Positions 17,790 through 27,600 of a DNA stretch of 64,000 bases are shown here, in pieces; the first letter of the stretch is position 1, and the number at the start of each line of letters is the position of its first letter. The position numbers and the translations under genes are program-made. The stretch comes from a bacterium. Lineage in GTDB: Bacteria > Vulcanimicrobiota > Vulcanimicrobiia > Vulcanimicrobiales > Vulcanimicrobiaceae. Under the pieces are notes generated by a model, which was given only the letters and a program-made list of their open reading frames with translations, was not told the DNA's origin and made no database searches. Where the stretch lies: NCBI GenBank assembly GCA_021805775.1, contig JAJZED010000014.1, positions 1 to 64,000 on the forward strand. The letters run 5' to 3'.

Positions 17790-17919
17790 TTGGAGGCGCA
17801 ATTAGCGACCCTGACACCACGCCAGTTTGTGACACGCGTGCAAAACAGCTAGTGGCCTGACCTCAGTTTCGTGGACACCATGATAGGCCTCAAGGGGAGG
17901 CCGGAAAGAATGGTGCCCC

Positions 17920-18360
17920 ATGGCAGACCAACGGCGGAAATTTCCGCGTGAGTTGAAGATCGAGGCGGTACGCCGCGTTATCGACAGTGGTGAGACCGCG
18001 ACGGAGATTGCGCGGTCGATCGGTATAGATCCGAGCCTTTTGTATGGGTGGATGCGCCGGCTCAAGGCTGAGGATAAAGAAGCGTTTCGTGGCAATGGGA
18101 AACTTACCGCGCAAGATGAGGAGATTCGTCGCCTTCGGCGACAGCTTGCCGATGTAAGTGAGGAACGGGATATTTTAAAAAAACGGCAATTGGGTTCGCG
18201 AAGCAATCGCGGTGAGATATGCCTGTATTCAAGAACATATCGGCGTGTGGCGGGTGCGCTTGATGTGCCGCGCACTGAATGTTTCGCCGTCCGGATTTTA
18301 TGCATGGCAGCAGCGGCTGCCGAGCGCGCGAACGACGCGAGACGGCGTGCTTCGCTTTGA
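17920..18360 (+). CDS. IS3-family transposase OrfA (helix-turn-helix)
   Basis: The first about 88 residues are a normal OrfA: KFPRELKIEAVRRVIDSGET with a helix-turn-helix (ATEIARSIGIDPSLLYGWMR) and a leucine-zipper-like helix (EEIRRLRRQLADVSEERDIL). A run of seven A (18177-18183, zero-frame TTA AAA AAA C) is the expected slippery site for a -1 shift into the OrfB frame. Beyond it the zero frame runs on to 18360 without family resemblance. The main product is probably the OrfAB fusion. Confidence 0.82.
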   Translation: MADQRRKFPRELKIEAVRRVIDSGETATEIARSIGIDPSLLYGWMRRLKAEDKEAFRGNGKLTAQDEEIRRLRRQLADVSEERDILKKRQLGSRSNRGEICLYSRTYRRVAGALDVPRTECFAVRILCMAAAAAERANDARRRASL

Positions 18361-19078
18361 GGTCGTTACTCTCCACCGCAAGAGCCGCTCTCGATATGGC
18401 AGTCGACCGATCGTACGCGATCTCCGCGATGGCGGCAAACGCGTTTCCCGCCGTCGCGTCGCCAAGCTGATGCGGGAAGCCGGCATTCGCGGCAAAACGC
18501 CTCGTGCATTCAAGGTGACCACCGATTCCAAACACGGCAAGCCGCTCGCCGGAAATCTGCTCGAACGACACTTCGCTCCAGCGGAAATCGAAGCGCCGGA
18601 TCGCGTGTGGACCAGCGACATTACCTACCTGCGTACGCGCGAGGGCTGGCTCTATCTCGCCGTGGTCCTCGATCTTTTCTCGCGGAAGATCGTTGGCTGG
18701 TCGATGAGTCATCGACTTGAGTCGCGACTCGTGCTCGACGCGTTACAAATGGCGGCAGATCGTCGCGCCGTTGAGCAGACGCTGCTCGTTCATTCCGATT
18801 GCGGGGTGCAGTATGCCAGCGATGCGGTTCAGCGCTTTTACGACCGAAACGGGATGCTCTGCAGAATGAGCCGCAAGGGCAACTGTTGGGACAACGCGGT
18901 GACCGAGAGCTTCTTCGCGACGCTCAAGCGCGAACTCGACGATCCGACCTTCGAGTCCCGGGAATCGGCGAGGGCGATCGTTTTCGGCTACATCGAGATC
19001 TGGTACAATCGGCAACATCGGCACTCGAAGCCCCGATACGTCAGCCCCGAGCAGTTCGAAAAGACTCAGGCTGCGTAA
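18212..19078 (+). CDS. IS3-family transposase OrfB (DDE integrase domain)
   Basis: OrfB carries HTH_21-like RLMCRALNVSPSGFYAW followed by the rve integrase core. The DDE residues are visible as VWTSDITYL (D), LVHSDCGVQY (D) and NAVTESFFATLK (E). In the -1 frame reached at 18177-18183 it is continuous with OrfA, so translation likely starts upstream by frameshifting; ATG 18212 is only the first Met inside the frame. No stop or deletion is seen, so the element may be active. Confidence 0.87.
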   Translation: MRYACIQEHIGVWRVRLMCRALNVSPSGFYAWQQRLPSARTTRDGVLRFEVVTLHRKSRSRYGSRPIVRDLRDGGKRVSRRRVAKLMREAGIRGKTPRAFKVTTDSKHGKPLAGNLLERHFAPAEIEAPDRVWTSDITYLRTREGWLYLAVVLDLFSRKIVGWSMSHRLESRLVLDALQMAADRRAVEQTLLVHSDCGVQYASDAVQRFYDRNGMLCRMSRKGNCWDNAVTESFFATLKRELDDPTFESRESARAIVFGYIEIWYNRQHRHSKPRYVSPEQFEKTQAA

Positions 19079-19151
19079 ACTTCGTGTCTACGAAATCGAG
19101 GCCACCCCACTGGAACCTGCGGTCGTCTCGGCGAACCGCCTCCGGTGATAA

Positions 19152-19179
19152 GAGCGAGGGCGTTGACGCGCCCTCGCTC
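19152..19179. other. Perfect 11-bp stem-loop before the methylase cassette
   Basis: GAGCGAGGGCG and CGCCCTCGCTC enclose the 6-nt loop TTGACG. No T-run follows. It lies between the IS element and the methylase start, so it may be a terminator for readthrough from the left or an operator of the cassette. The upstream sequence CGGCGAACCGCC resembles the CGGTGAACCGCC preceding the hairpin at 2278-2303. Confidence 0.4.
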
Positions 19180-19285
19180 ACCTACCTTCGGGAAGCGGTA
19201 TCCGCAGGCCTAGTGGCGAACGCCCGTTCGGCCACAGAATATTGGGATGATGTGGGGATAATCCGTGAATAGGAGCGAAGAATCT

Positions 19286-20392
19286 GTGAACGTGAGCGGA
19301 GAGCCCGGCCTCTACGTGGCTGACCTCTTTGCGGGAGCAGGCGGTCTGACCGAGGGCTTCCGCCATGCTGGCTACACCGCCGTTGCCGCTGTCGAGTTCG
19401 ACCGATGGGCGGCCCGGACGTACGCCGCAAACTTCGGCGACCACATATTCGCGTGCCCCATCGAAGAGGTCACCGTTTCGCGTTGCGATGGTGCTCTTGC
19501 GTGGACCGGCAAGGACGAATATGGCAACGACCTCTCGTTCGAAACGCCCGAAATCGATGTGCTGGTTGGCGGAGTTCCTTGCCAGGGTTTCAGTCCACTT
19601 GGGCGCATGAACGATTGGGATTTCAACGACCCGCGTAACAAACTCTGGAAGCACTACATGCGCGTGCTCGATGCGGTCACGCCGAAGGTGTTCGTTATAG
19701 AAAATGTGCCGGAGATTCTGAAGTCTGAAGAATTCGAACGGTTGAAACGGCATTTGCGCCGATTGGATCATGGATACGAGCTCGCATACGGCGTGCTCAA
19801 CGCGTCGTTCTATGGCGTTCCCCAAAGCCGCAGGCGCGCCACCATAATCGGGAGTAGAATCGGGCGCCCGACGCTTCCACCGGAGACGCTTGAACGCCGC
19901 ACGGTGCGCGATGCCATAGGTGATCTTCCTTCGAAGCCTGATGGAAAAAATTGGCATTTAGCACGCAATCCTCTACCAATGTCGTTAGAGCGTTACAAGT
20001 GCATCCCTGAAGGTGGAAATCGCTTTGACCTGATGCGAATGCGTCCCGACATTACTCCGACGTGCTGGTTGAAAAAGAAAACCGGCAGCACCGACGTGTT
20101 CGGTCGCATGTGGTGGGATGAACCCGCTCCGACGATTCGCACTGAGTTCTTCAAACCGGAGAAGGGGCGCTATCTGCATCCGAAAGCGCATAGGCCCATC
20201 ACTATTCGGGAGGCTGCACGTCTCCAAACATTTTCCGACGAGTTCACCTTTGTGGGATCACACGTTCAAGTAGCGAAGCAAATCGGCAACGCAGTGCCGA
20301 TCAAGCTCGCAGAGGTGATTGCAGCGCACCTTCGCGCAACGCTACTTGCAGAGCGACCGAAGAAGAGAGAACGCGTAGCCGTAGGGGGATGA
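19286..20392 (+). CDS. C5-cytosine DNA methyltransferase (Druantia II DruM / R-M type)
   Basis: All main C5-methylase motifs are present: DLFAGAGGLTEGF (I, AdoMet), GVPCQGFSPLG (IV, catalytic Cys), FVIENVPEIL (VI), QSRRRATIIG (VIII), TIREAARLQTF (IX) and KQIGNAVP (X). It would protect host DNA by 5-methylcytosine. GTG 19286 is preferred, with AGGAG 10 nt upstream; GTG 19265 would add seven residues. It overlaps vsr by 4 nt and heads a cassette that also contains an NgoMIV-like nuclease remnant and a DUF1998 helicase. It may serve a type II R-M unit, Druantia type II (which includes a cytosine methylase), or both. Confidence 0.88.
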   Translation: MNVSGEPGLYVADLFAGAGGLTEGFRHAGYTAVAAVEFDRWAARTYAANFGDHIFACPIEEVTVSRCDGALAWTGKDEYGNDLSFETPEIDVLVGGVPCQGFSPLGRMNDWDFNDPRNKLWKHYMRVLDAVTPKVFVIENVPEILKSEEFERLKRHLRRLDHGYELAYGVLNASFYGVPQSRRRATIIGSRIGRPTLPPETLERRTVRDAIGDLPSKPDGKNWHLARNPLPMSLERYKCIPEGGNRFDLMRMRPDITPTCWLKKKTGSTDVFGRMWWDEPAPTIRTEFFKPEKGRYLHPKAHRPITIREAARLQTFSDEFTFVGSHVQVAKQIGNAVPIKLAEVIAAHLRATLLAERPKKRERVAVGG

Positions 20393-20802
20393 CTCCTCGC
20401 AAGAAGCCGCTTTCCAAAAGCGAGCAGATGTCGCGTGTGAAGTCTCGCGACACTGCGCCTGAAATGCTCGTGCGGCAATTTTTATCCAAGTGCGGCGTTC
20501 GCTATCGGTTGCATCGCAAGGATCTCCCGGGCCGTCCTGACCTCTACATTCCGCGTCTTCACCTGGCGTTGTTCGTAAACGGGTGCTTTTGGCACGGCCA
20601 CGGGTGTCGTCGGGCAGCTCGATCCAAGACGAACGTAGATTTCTGGACTCAGAAGATTGCCCGAAACAAGGCTCGGGATCGGGCCACCGGTGAGGCGCTG
20701 CGGGCAATGGATATTGAGACGTTGACGTTATGGACTTGCGAACTGGATGCGTTTCCAAAAGCATGTCGCGACATCATGCGGCGATACGAACGCGAATCGT
20801 GA
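20389..20802 (+). CDS. vsr: Very short patch repair endonuclease
   Basis: The 137-aa protein has the Vsr family pattern: SRVKSRDTAPEMLVRQFL at the start, LPGRPDLYIP with the catalytic Asp, and LFVNGCFWHGHGC. Vsr nicks next to the T of T:G mismatches produced by deamination of 5-methylcytosine, so it normally accompanies a C5-methylase. The ATGA overlap with the methylase gene fits that pairing. Family length is about 130-155 aa, so it is complete. The usual HGCFWHGH is NGCFWHGH here, a mild variation. Confidence 0.88.
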   Translation: MTPRKKPLSKSEQMSRVKSRDTAPEMLVRQFLSKCGVRYRLHRKDLPGRPDLYIPRLHLALFVNGCFWHGHGCRRAARSKTNVDFWTQKIARNKARDRATGEALRAMDIETLTLWTCELDAFPKACRDIMRRYERES

Positions 20803-20874
20803 TGACCGCGAAACCCGTTGGATGAGCCGCTGATCAGGCGGCTCTGTTCAGTCGATTTTCGGCGAGCGTATAGT

Positions 20875-21995
20875 ATGTCGTCGTTCGAGGAGCTTCGCAA
20901 GCTACGTCAGCGGTTTTTAATGGGCCTAAAGTCCCAGGTTCTCTTCGAACGCGAATTTACCGAGAAAATGAAACCGACGCTGGCGAAGGGCATGTTTCCC
21001 GACGGTCAGCAAGGCAGGATCAACGTTGCCGACCTCTCCAACTATGGAAGTTCGCGAATCGGCTGGGAGTGGCGGCGTAAACTTCCCAGCGAGTTCCATG
21101 AAAAAAAACATCAAGGGACAAACTACGGGAGATCGTTTTACTTCAGCGATTAAAAAAATATCTCGAACTCGGCGTATCTCGCTGCCGAGAGCTTCGGCCC
21201 ACGAATTGGCGTCACACGTTCGACGAAACGTACGTGGGCAAGAAGGCGAAGTCGAAGGCGAAATGCCCTCGAATAAAGGCATCCGAATTCGCGCGGCATG
21301 CGCACTTGAGCAAGATCAAGGAAACTTGCGAACACCGGCCGGATCTTGAGGCCCTATTCGGCTCAAACTACATAGTAGAGCCGAATATCGTGGTTTTCAG
21401 CGCGCCGCTATCGCCAAATTTGCTTGGAGGTAGGCTGAAAGAGCCAGTCACGACGGTTTCGCCATTGATTTTCGATGCGGAGTTTGCATTGGGCGCCCCG
21501 CTTCTTCATGCGAGCGTTTAGTGAAAGTTGACGATTCGCTCCGATCGTGCGCAGAACACGCGTCCCGAAGCGCGGAACTTCATTCGCACGCGCAAGGGGC
21601 GCGTCCCAAACATGATTTTCATCACGACGGAGCCGCTTCCATCGCGCATTTCGTCGCTTGCGTTGAGAACGGGCGATGTTTATTGCATATACCACGCCAG
21701 CCTTTACGAATTGAAAGACGCGGTAGAGGCCGCAATCGCCTTTGGGATAGACCGACTTCCGGCCGACGATGTTAGCGCCGATCCTCGTCTTGGCTTGCTC
21801 GAAACCGAACCAGAAAGGGAGGAAGACGCGGATAAGCGCGCGACTGAGGCCACACCGACGAAACGCCGACTGGAGCCCCAGCGCGACCGCTTGAACAACA
21901 TGATCGCGCAGGGGAAATCGCGCGACTTCGGGAACTTATATCGCGCCTCCGATGAGGACCTCAAGGTCCTCGCGGCTCGCATCCGGCCCGAATAG
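20875..21995 (+). pseudogene. NgoMIV-like type II restriction endonuclease, two lesions
   Basis: ATG 20875 opens MSSFEELRKLRQRFL. At the A8 run (21101-21108) one extra A would restore continuity into KLREIVLLQRLKKYLELGV, which continues as KKAKSKAKC and ALFGSNYIVEPNIVVF to LGAPLLHASV. Two stops in a row (TAG TGA at 21519-21524) follow, and the same frame resumes with KLTIRSDRAQNTRPEARN, GRVPNMIFITTEPLPSRISS and CIYHASLYEL. The last part closely resembles NgoMIV-family enzymes, where SxKWTIRSDR holds the catalytic Lys, so the stops sit in the active site. Relatives cut GCCGGC. As sequenced the gene is dead; assembly error at the homopolymer is possible. Confidence 0.65.
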
Positions 21996-22154
21996 GAGAG
22001 ACGGCCCATTTTTGGCCTTCCAGGAATTACCGGCCCTGACTCCGCCGAACCCTCGACCTGTCTGCCGTACGGCTGGCTCCAGCGGGGTTAAGTCCTGCCT
22101 TAAGTATGGGTGTACGATGTTTAGCGATGGGCACGGGCCCAGCAAGGCGATGAG

Positions 22155-23750
22155 GTGAACGACGCATTCGAGGGGACGCGAGACGCCGAAGCATCGGGCT
22201 GCGATATATTCGGTCGCTACGAGCGTTGGAACTCGGCTATAGCGGCGCATTTTTTTACGCTCGACTATGCGCAGCAACCGGTTCGACTCGCGTTCGATGA
22301 CGAGGCTGCAGCGACAATCGGGAGAGTATTTGACGAAGGGGTCGACGACCTTTCGCGTTGCTTAACGCAGCTGGTCCAGCCGCATGAAGGCGATAACGCC
22401 TTCGACCTCCTGACTCACGGCGGCGGAGATGCATACAGTCGTCTCGCGCTGCTCGCCGTCCAGGTTCTCGCCGCATCGCGGATGGGTGAGGATCCTACGG
22501 CGGACGTGAAAACCTATTGGAAGATCTTCTTCGGTTTGATTGGAACCGACTTGACTCAACGACAGATCGAGCATCTCACCCCATTTTGGTTCGACTGCGA
22601 GCGCTTCTATCGCGAAGAGCAACACGGAGCGATCGGCCTCCTTTCTCTGCCGGCAAATCCCGCTGAGACTCCGCTCTCGGGAAAGCGTCACATAAACTTG
22701 CCGCTATGGCAATGCACATTGCGCGAAGCTGACCGCGAACAACTCCGTCGGCGCTTTCAAATCGCCTCGGCAGATGATCTTCGCATTGCACCCGATCACT
22801 TGCCGGCGCTTGCGCGTACTTGGCCAGAGCTGAACCGCACCCTGGCGAACACGCTTCGCTGGGCTGCCGACAATCCCGACTTCGAGCACCAGCTCGGTCG
22901 GCTTCTTGACGACGTTCGAGTCACCGCGCGAAACACGGCCTACGTCAGCGAAGGACGCAGACACGTTGCCTCGCGCTTACGCTTGGTCGGACTTCGAAAG
23001 CAAAGTTGCTACCTGCAGACGCGATCCGCCAGCGGTCAATGGCTGGACGTCGGTCCCGGAGGGGATGCATCGCCGTTGACGGCAGAGCAGATACTTTACG
23101 GCGTAGACGCGGATGCGTTCGGCGGATCGTGGGTCGGTTCAAACCGTCTCGCATTTTTGAAAGGCAATGATGGATACACCCTGCTCCGTGGCGGTATCAA
23201 TGGGGCCGCGGACGTAATCGTTCTCTATCACACGTCTGCCGCTCCGCCCGATGCGCTATCAGAAGGGTGGCGGGAGTGTACGCTCGATGCGGAAATTCGC
23301 GACGAATTTGTCGCCTTCGAAGGACGTTTTGAACCGGAGAGAGACGAATCGCTCGCGAGGATGTTCGGCGTAGACATGTTGCGCCAACGTGATATCGCGC
23401 TCGAAGGTGGTCTCCCGATTGGTCGGCACACGGACGGGGTCTACATCAGGGGCGCACCGCCTCGCGTTCGCATCGTTAGGAACGTAGGAACCGCGATTTT
23501 GGTCGGCGCGACGCAAATCGAGGTGGCCGGCAGGACAATCGTCCCTCTTCCTGCCTCCTTGTCTGGAACGGAAACGATCCGATACGGCGACGATGTCGTC
23601 ACCATCGAAATGCGCGACATTCCGGAAACGGAGAATGACGATGGTTCGTATTTGGGGTGGGTACTGGATCAACGCGGCACGATGCGAGTCGACGATGCTG
23701 ATGTGTGCGAGCAGGTCGTTCTTGTCGGTGCGGAGTTGCGGCCATGCTGA
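22155..23750 (+). CDS. Uncharacterised 531-aa protein of the methylase-DUF1998 cassette (Druantia II position)
   Basis: The GTG start at 22155 has a purine-rich AAGGCGATGAG before it. The product starts with FGRYERWNSAIAAHFF, a segment I associate with proteins neighbouring DUF1998 helicases in defence islands, followed by QPVRLAFDDEAAATIG. The middle is helical and Trp-rich (LARTWPELNRTLANTLRWAA); the C-terminal third is beta-rich (GTAILVGATQIEVAGRTIV). No enzyme motif is visible. It overlaps the next gene by 7 nt and so belongs to the helicase operon. By position it would be one of the DruF/DruG components of Druantia type II; I cannot tell which. Confidence 0.65.
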   Translation: MNDAFEGTRDAEASGCDIFGRYERWNSAIAAHFFTLDYAQQPVRLAFDDEAAATIGRVFDEGVDDLSRCLTQLVQPHEGDNAFDLLTHGGGDAYSRLALLAVQVLAASRMGEDPTADVKTYWKIFFGLIGTDLTQRQIEHLTPFWFDCERFYREEQHGAIGLLSLPANPAETPLSGKRHINLPLWQCTLREADREQLRRRFQIASADDLRIAPDHLPALARTWPELNRTLANTLRWAADNPDFEHQLGRLLDDVRVTARNTAYVSEGRRHVASRLRLVGLRKQSCYLQTRSASGQWLDVGPGGDASPLTAEQILYGVDADAFGGSWVGSNRLAFLKGNDGYTLLRGGINGAADVIVLYHTSAAPPDALSEGWRECTLDAEIRDEFVAFEGRFEPERDESLARMFGVDMLRQRDIALEGGLPIGRHTDGVYIRGAPPRVRIVRNVGTAILVGATQIEVAGRTIVPLPASLSGTETIRYGDDVVTIEMRDIPETENDDGSYLGWVLDQRGTMRVDDADVCEQVVLVGAELRPC

Positions 23751-24646
23751 TCGACCCGCTTCTGCGCTATTTTCGATTGAAGGGGAGAGGTTCTTGGTCG
23801 TCGTTTGCCAGCGCCGTTGAGGCTTTTGCTCCCGACCTTGACGGGCGAAGTCTGGCGCGAGGTCTTTCGGAGCATTCCCTGATAGAGTTCGACTATGAGC
23901 GTTTGACCTGGAGTGTCGCGCCGACAACAATTGTGTCGGTCCGACAGCAATCTGGTGGCCGCGCCTTCTCCGCCTGGGGAGGCTCAATGCGACCGATCAA
24001 GGACGTTGAACTGCTTTTCGAACCCGGGACGAGGACGATTCACACATGGTCAGGCGACGTCGAATACAGTCACGCCCTACGAATTAAGCAACCTTCGGCG
24101 GGTTGGCCGCGTAGTTGGGAGCCTACGGAAGCAGATGGGGTTCGCGATCGCCTTCCGACTCTCGACGCCGTACTTTACCGGAGCGGGAGCCTTGAATCTC
24201 GTCGTTCAGGCGATCCGTTGGAATTTCATTTCCACTCGCTTTCTCGGGTGAGCGACGGCCAGCCCGCCCGTTGGGTTGAAGTACGCTACGGAGCGCGCCG
24301 CTCCATCGATACGGCATCACCATCCCTTTGGCGATTGCGGCACGGAAGATTCGTCTATACGGAAAACGGGCGAGCCGCAAAGGTTTCCTTCGAGGTCGGT
24401 GCTTGGCTTGCGTTTCGCGCCTGGCTTCGCATGAATGGCGTGGAACGCGGTCTCGCTTACGACGAACAACGTAAGGCGCTGTACATATCGGCCGCACCGT
24501 ATTTGCCGGTGCCCTATGTACGTGCCCTTATGATGTCCGGCGCACGCGAAAGCGCCTACGTGGGAGACAAGATCCGCGTCTTCCATAATGTGGATGCATC
24601 TCTACGTGATTGGTTCGGATCACTCGTCGGCATCTCTTCATACTGA
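23744..24646 (+). CDS. Uncharacterised 300-aa protein of the methylase-DUF1998 cassette (Druantia II position)
   Basis: I place the start at ATG 23744, which overlaps the preceding stop (ATGCTGA), rather than upstream in-frame codons. The N-terminus (DPLLRYFRLKGRGSWSSFASAV, here shown from residue 3) resembles a winged-helix segment. The rest is beta-rich with repeated aromatic strands (LFEPGTRTIHTW, RHGRFVYTENG) and ends in FHNVDASLRDWFGS. No catalytic signature is seen. It is followed 10 nt later by the large helicase gene, with a GACAGGAGA ribosome site in between. By order it fits a DruF/DruG component; the function is unknown. Confidence 0.65.
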   Translation: MLIDPLLRYFRLKGRGSWSSFASAVEAFAPDLDGRSLARGLSEHSLIEFDYERLTWSVAPTTIVSVRQQSGGRAFSAWGGSMRPIKDVELLFEPGTRTIHTWSGDVEYSHALRIKQPSAGWPRSWEPTEADGVRDRLPTLDAVLYRSGSLESRRSGDPLEFHFHSLSRVSDGQPARWVEVRYGARRSIDTASPSLWRLRHGRFVYTENGRAAKVSFEVGAWLAFRAWLRMNGVERGLAYDEQRKALYISAAPYLPVPYVRALMMSGARESAYVGDKIRVFHNVDASLRDWFGSLVGISSY

Positions 24647-24656
24647 CAGGAGAAAC

Positions 24657-27600
24657 ATGCGCGTCTCATCGTTCATCGAAGGCATCGCTCAAGATTTCAT
24701 TCGGTACTACTCCACGCCATACGCGATGCGAAGCACCTCGCTCACCCGGGATCGGCTGCGTTTGCTGAACGAAGAAGGGGCGCTCTATCAAGAACCGTTA
24801 ATCGAGGCGATTCCTCGGTACCGTGCGGCGGAACTAAACCTCGCCGCATTGACGTCGGCCCCCTTTGCCGATATGGCGCGAGCCGGTTTGTTCCCAGCCG
24901 AGTTCCCATATGTGCATCAGGCGTCCGCGATTCAATCCTACCGCGCCGGGCGCAACGTCGTGGTATCTGCCGGGACCGGCGGCGGCAAAACCGAGTGTTT
25001 CACCGTGCCGATCGCTGAAAAATTGTATCAAGAGGCACTACGGGATAGATGGGCGGAACGTGCCCCGGTACGCAATCCGCGCTGGTGGAACGGAGATCAG
25101 CGATACATCGGTCAACGCTCCGGCGATACGTCGAGAACTCCGGCTGTTCGTGCTTTGCTCGTGTACCCGATGAACGCGTTGGTCGAGGATCAGATTCGCC
25201 GCTTGCGTATGGGCCTTGATTCCTCGCGAGCGCTACGATGGTTCAACGACAATCTCGGTGGGCATCGCTTTCATTTCGGTCGCTACACCGGACGAACTCC
25301 CGTGGCCGGCCCTATCGGTTCGAAGCTCTCCGAGTACATTCAAGATCTCCGCGAGGCCGAATATCAGAGCGAATCGCTCGACAGACGAGAAGCACAGGCC
25401 TTGGAAATGTCGCCGGGAACGGAGCGAGACGTTGTTGTTGACCGGATAGCAAACGAGCGAACATTCATGACGCGATTGTATGAAGCTGAGATGTTCGGCC
25501 GTTGGGATATGATGGAATCTCCTCCGGACGTTCTCATCACCAACTTCTCGATGCTCAATGTAATGCTGACCAGGCATCGCGAAAGTGAAATGTTCGCCGC
25601 TACCGAGCGGTGGCTGCGAGAACACGAAGACAACGTCTTTACGTTGGTGGTGGACGAACTTCACATGTATCGCGGCACGGCAGGAACCGAGACGGCGTTG
25701 CTGTTACGCAATGTTCTCGACCGATTTGGAATCAAGGGCGATCTCGCCGATCGAGTACGAATCATCGCCACCTCCGCTTCATTAGGAGACGACGAGGCAC
25801 ACAGCCGCCGCTTTCTGGCGGAGTTCTTCGCGACCGATCCTGACTCGTTCGACATCTTTACCGGCGAACGAATAGATGGTGGCGGAGACCCGAGGGAATT
25901 CGCGCGATACTACGATGCGTTCCGCAAATACGGTGACGAAGGGACCGATGGCGAACAGCTCGCGGCGGCTCTAAATGCGGATTCGCTAGATGGCGCTATG
26001 CGGCTAATGGCGCCGCATTTTACGAGCGCGATCCGGCATGTGGCAAGGGAGTCGCTTCACCGTCGGCATCTCCCCGAATCCGACGATCTTCGGCCTGTTC
26101 GCTACGGTGGTCTCGCGCAGACACTGTTCCCCGGGCGAGAAGACGCGCGAAAAGCGCTGGACGGCGTCGTCGCGGCGTTCGGCATCCGCGATGGTTCACT
26201 TGGGGCGTTTAGCCGGCCCGTGCTTGCGACGCGGTTGCACCTTTTCGTGCGGAGTGTTCCCGGCGGATGGGCTTGCTCACGGCCGACTTGCCCGGACGTA
26301 GAACGCGACGGCGATGCGGATCGATGGTTCGGCAAGTATTATGCGCAGCCGCAAATCAGGTGTACGTGTCAGGCTCACGTATTGCAGTTGTTGTACTGCC
26401 AAACATGTGGGGAGGCATATCTAGGAGGCTGGATACAGGAGCAACACGGCGGCCAGATGATACTCGGCAATGCGCCTGCGCCGAGGCACAACGTCGGCGA
26501 TGAAAGCCTGATTCAGAAGAGCTTCGCCGACTTTCGGGTGTTGGCGCGACCGGGAGCGATCTGGGACGCGCCGCGTTCTCAGGCACAGGTTGTACCGACA
26601 TGGGTCGCGGCCTCGTACGATGCCGACACCGGAACGGTCACGCGTGGTCGCGCCGGCATGCTTCTTTACGACCTGCAGTCTAGAGACGATGTGTCGCAAT
26701 TCCCCGGCTTGCCAGTATCATGTCCGGCTTGCGAAACCACGTCCCATCGGCGTCCGCGTCGAGGTGCGGAAATCGTTGAGGGTTTTAGTTGGCCTGTAGT
26801 ACGAGAACTCTCCACCGGTCTCAATAAGACCATGCAAGTGTATGCAGATTCTTTGCTTGATAGGTTGCCTGCTAGAAGGACACATGACACGGAGTCGCGG
26901 CAACTCGTGGTCTTTTCCGATAACCGGGCGGATGCGGCTGCCCGAAGCGCGGGCATGCAACTCGGCCATGATGCGGATCTCCGAAGAGTTGCGCTGATGC
27001 GTCGCTTGCAGCGACATTGGGATACGTTAAGTCAACCGCGACAATATCTCGGCGGCGCCTTGCCTGCGGGTGAACGAGCGGTGGTGCGACAAGCCTTGCG
27101 CGCGTCGAATCGCGTGTTGTTCGACCTTATCGATGACGCCTTGCAGACGCCGGAAGGGTCGCCGGAAAGGATCGTCGCTGCCGACGCGGTTACCCGCTAC
27201 GAGTCGGCGGGAGTCCCGATGGATGCGGCAATCCGCTATGTATTTGAGTCGCTGCTCGATGTTGGGATGAATCCCGGCGGGTTCGGCAAGGCAGTTGAGG
27301 TTCAGGGACGCGCCCGATGGGGGTTGGCGTACGAGTCCCCAAAAGGGGCATGGCACGAGTCCACTATGACTCCCGACGCAGACTACCGAGCGTTGCGCGC
27401 GGAAATCGAAGCGCGTTCCCGTTCTCTAACGGTCGAAACGGTATTCGACGGAAATCGTCGCGATTTGGAATTTCTGAAGGCAGCTTGGCTCTGTCCGCCG
27501 CTCCCAGATCAAATTGCTGATGACCTGAAGCCGGTAATCGTTGGCGTCGTTCGGTCGCTCGGCCGTCGCCGACGCGTCGACGATTGGGACGGAGATTATC

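Larger units (their letters stand above)
17853..19109 (+). mobile_element. Complete IS3-family insertion sequence, about 1257 bp
   Basis: The ends form an imperfect inverted repeat: TGGCCTGACCTCAGTTTCGT at the left, against TGGGGTGGCCTCGATTTCGT on the opposite strand at the right. Both continue with (A/G)GACAC, and the ends are TG...CA. It contains orfA and orfB in the typical IS3 frameshift arrangement. The bases outside (CTAG and CTGG) are only a near match, so no clear target duplication is seen. It lies between the drm operon and the methylase cassette and interrupts neither coding region. Confidence 0.85.

Noticed and set aside
17848-19114. Target-site duplication of the IS3 element
   Set aside because: The flanking tetranucleotides CTAG and CTGG differ by one base, so a duplication cannot be claimed.
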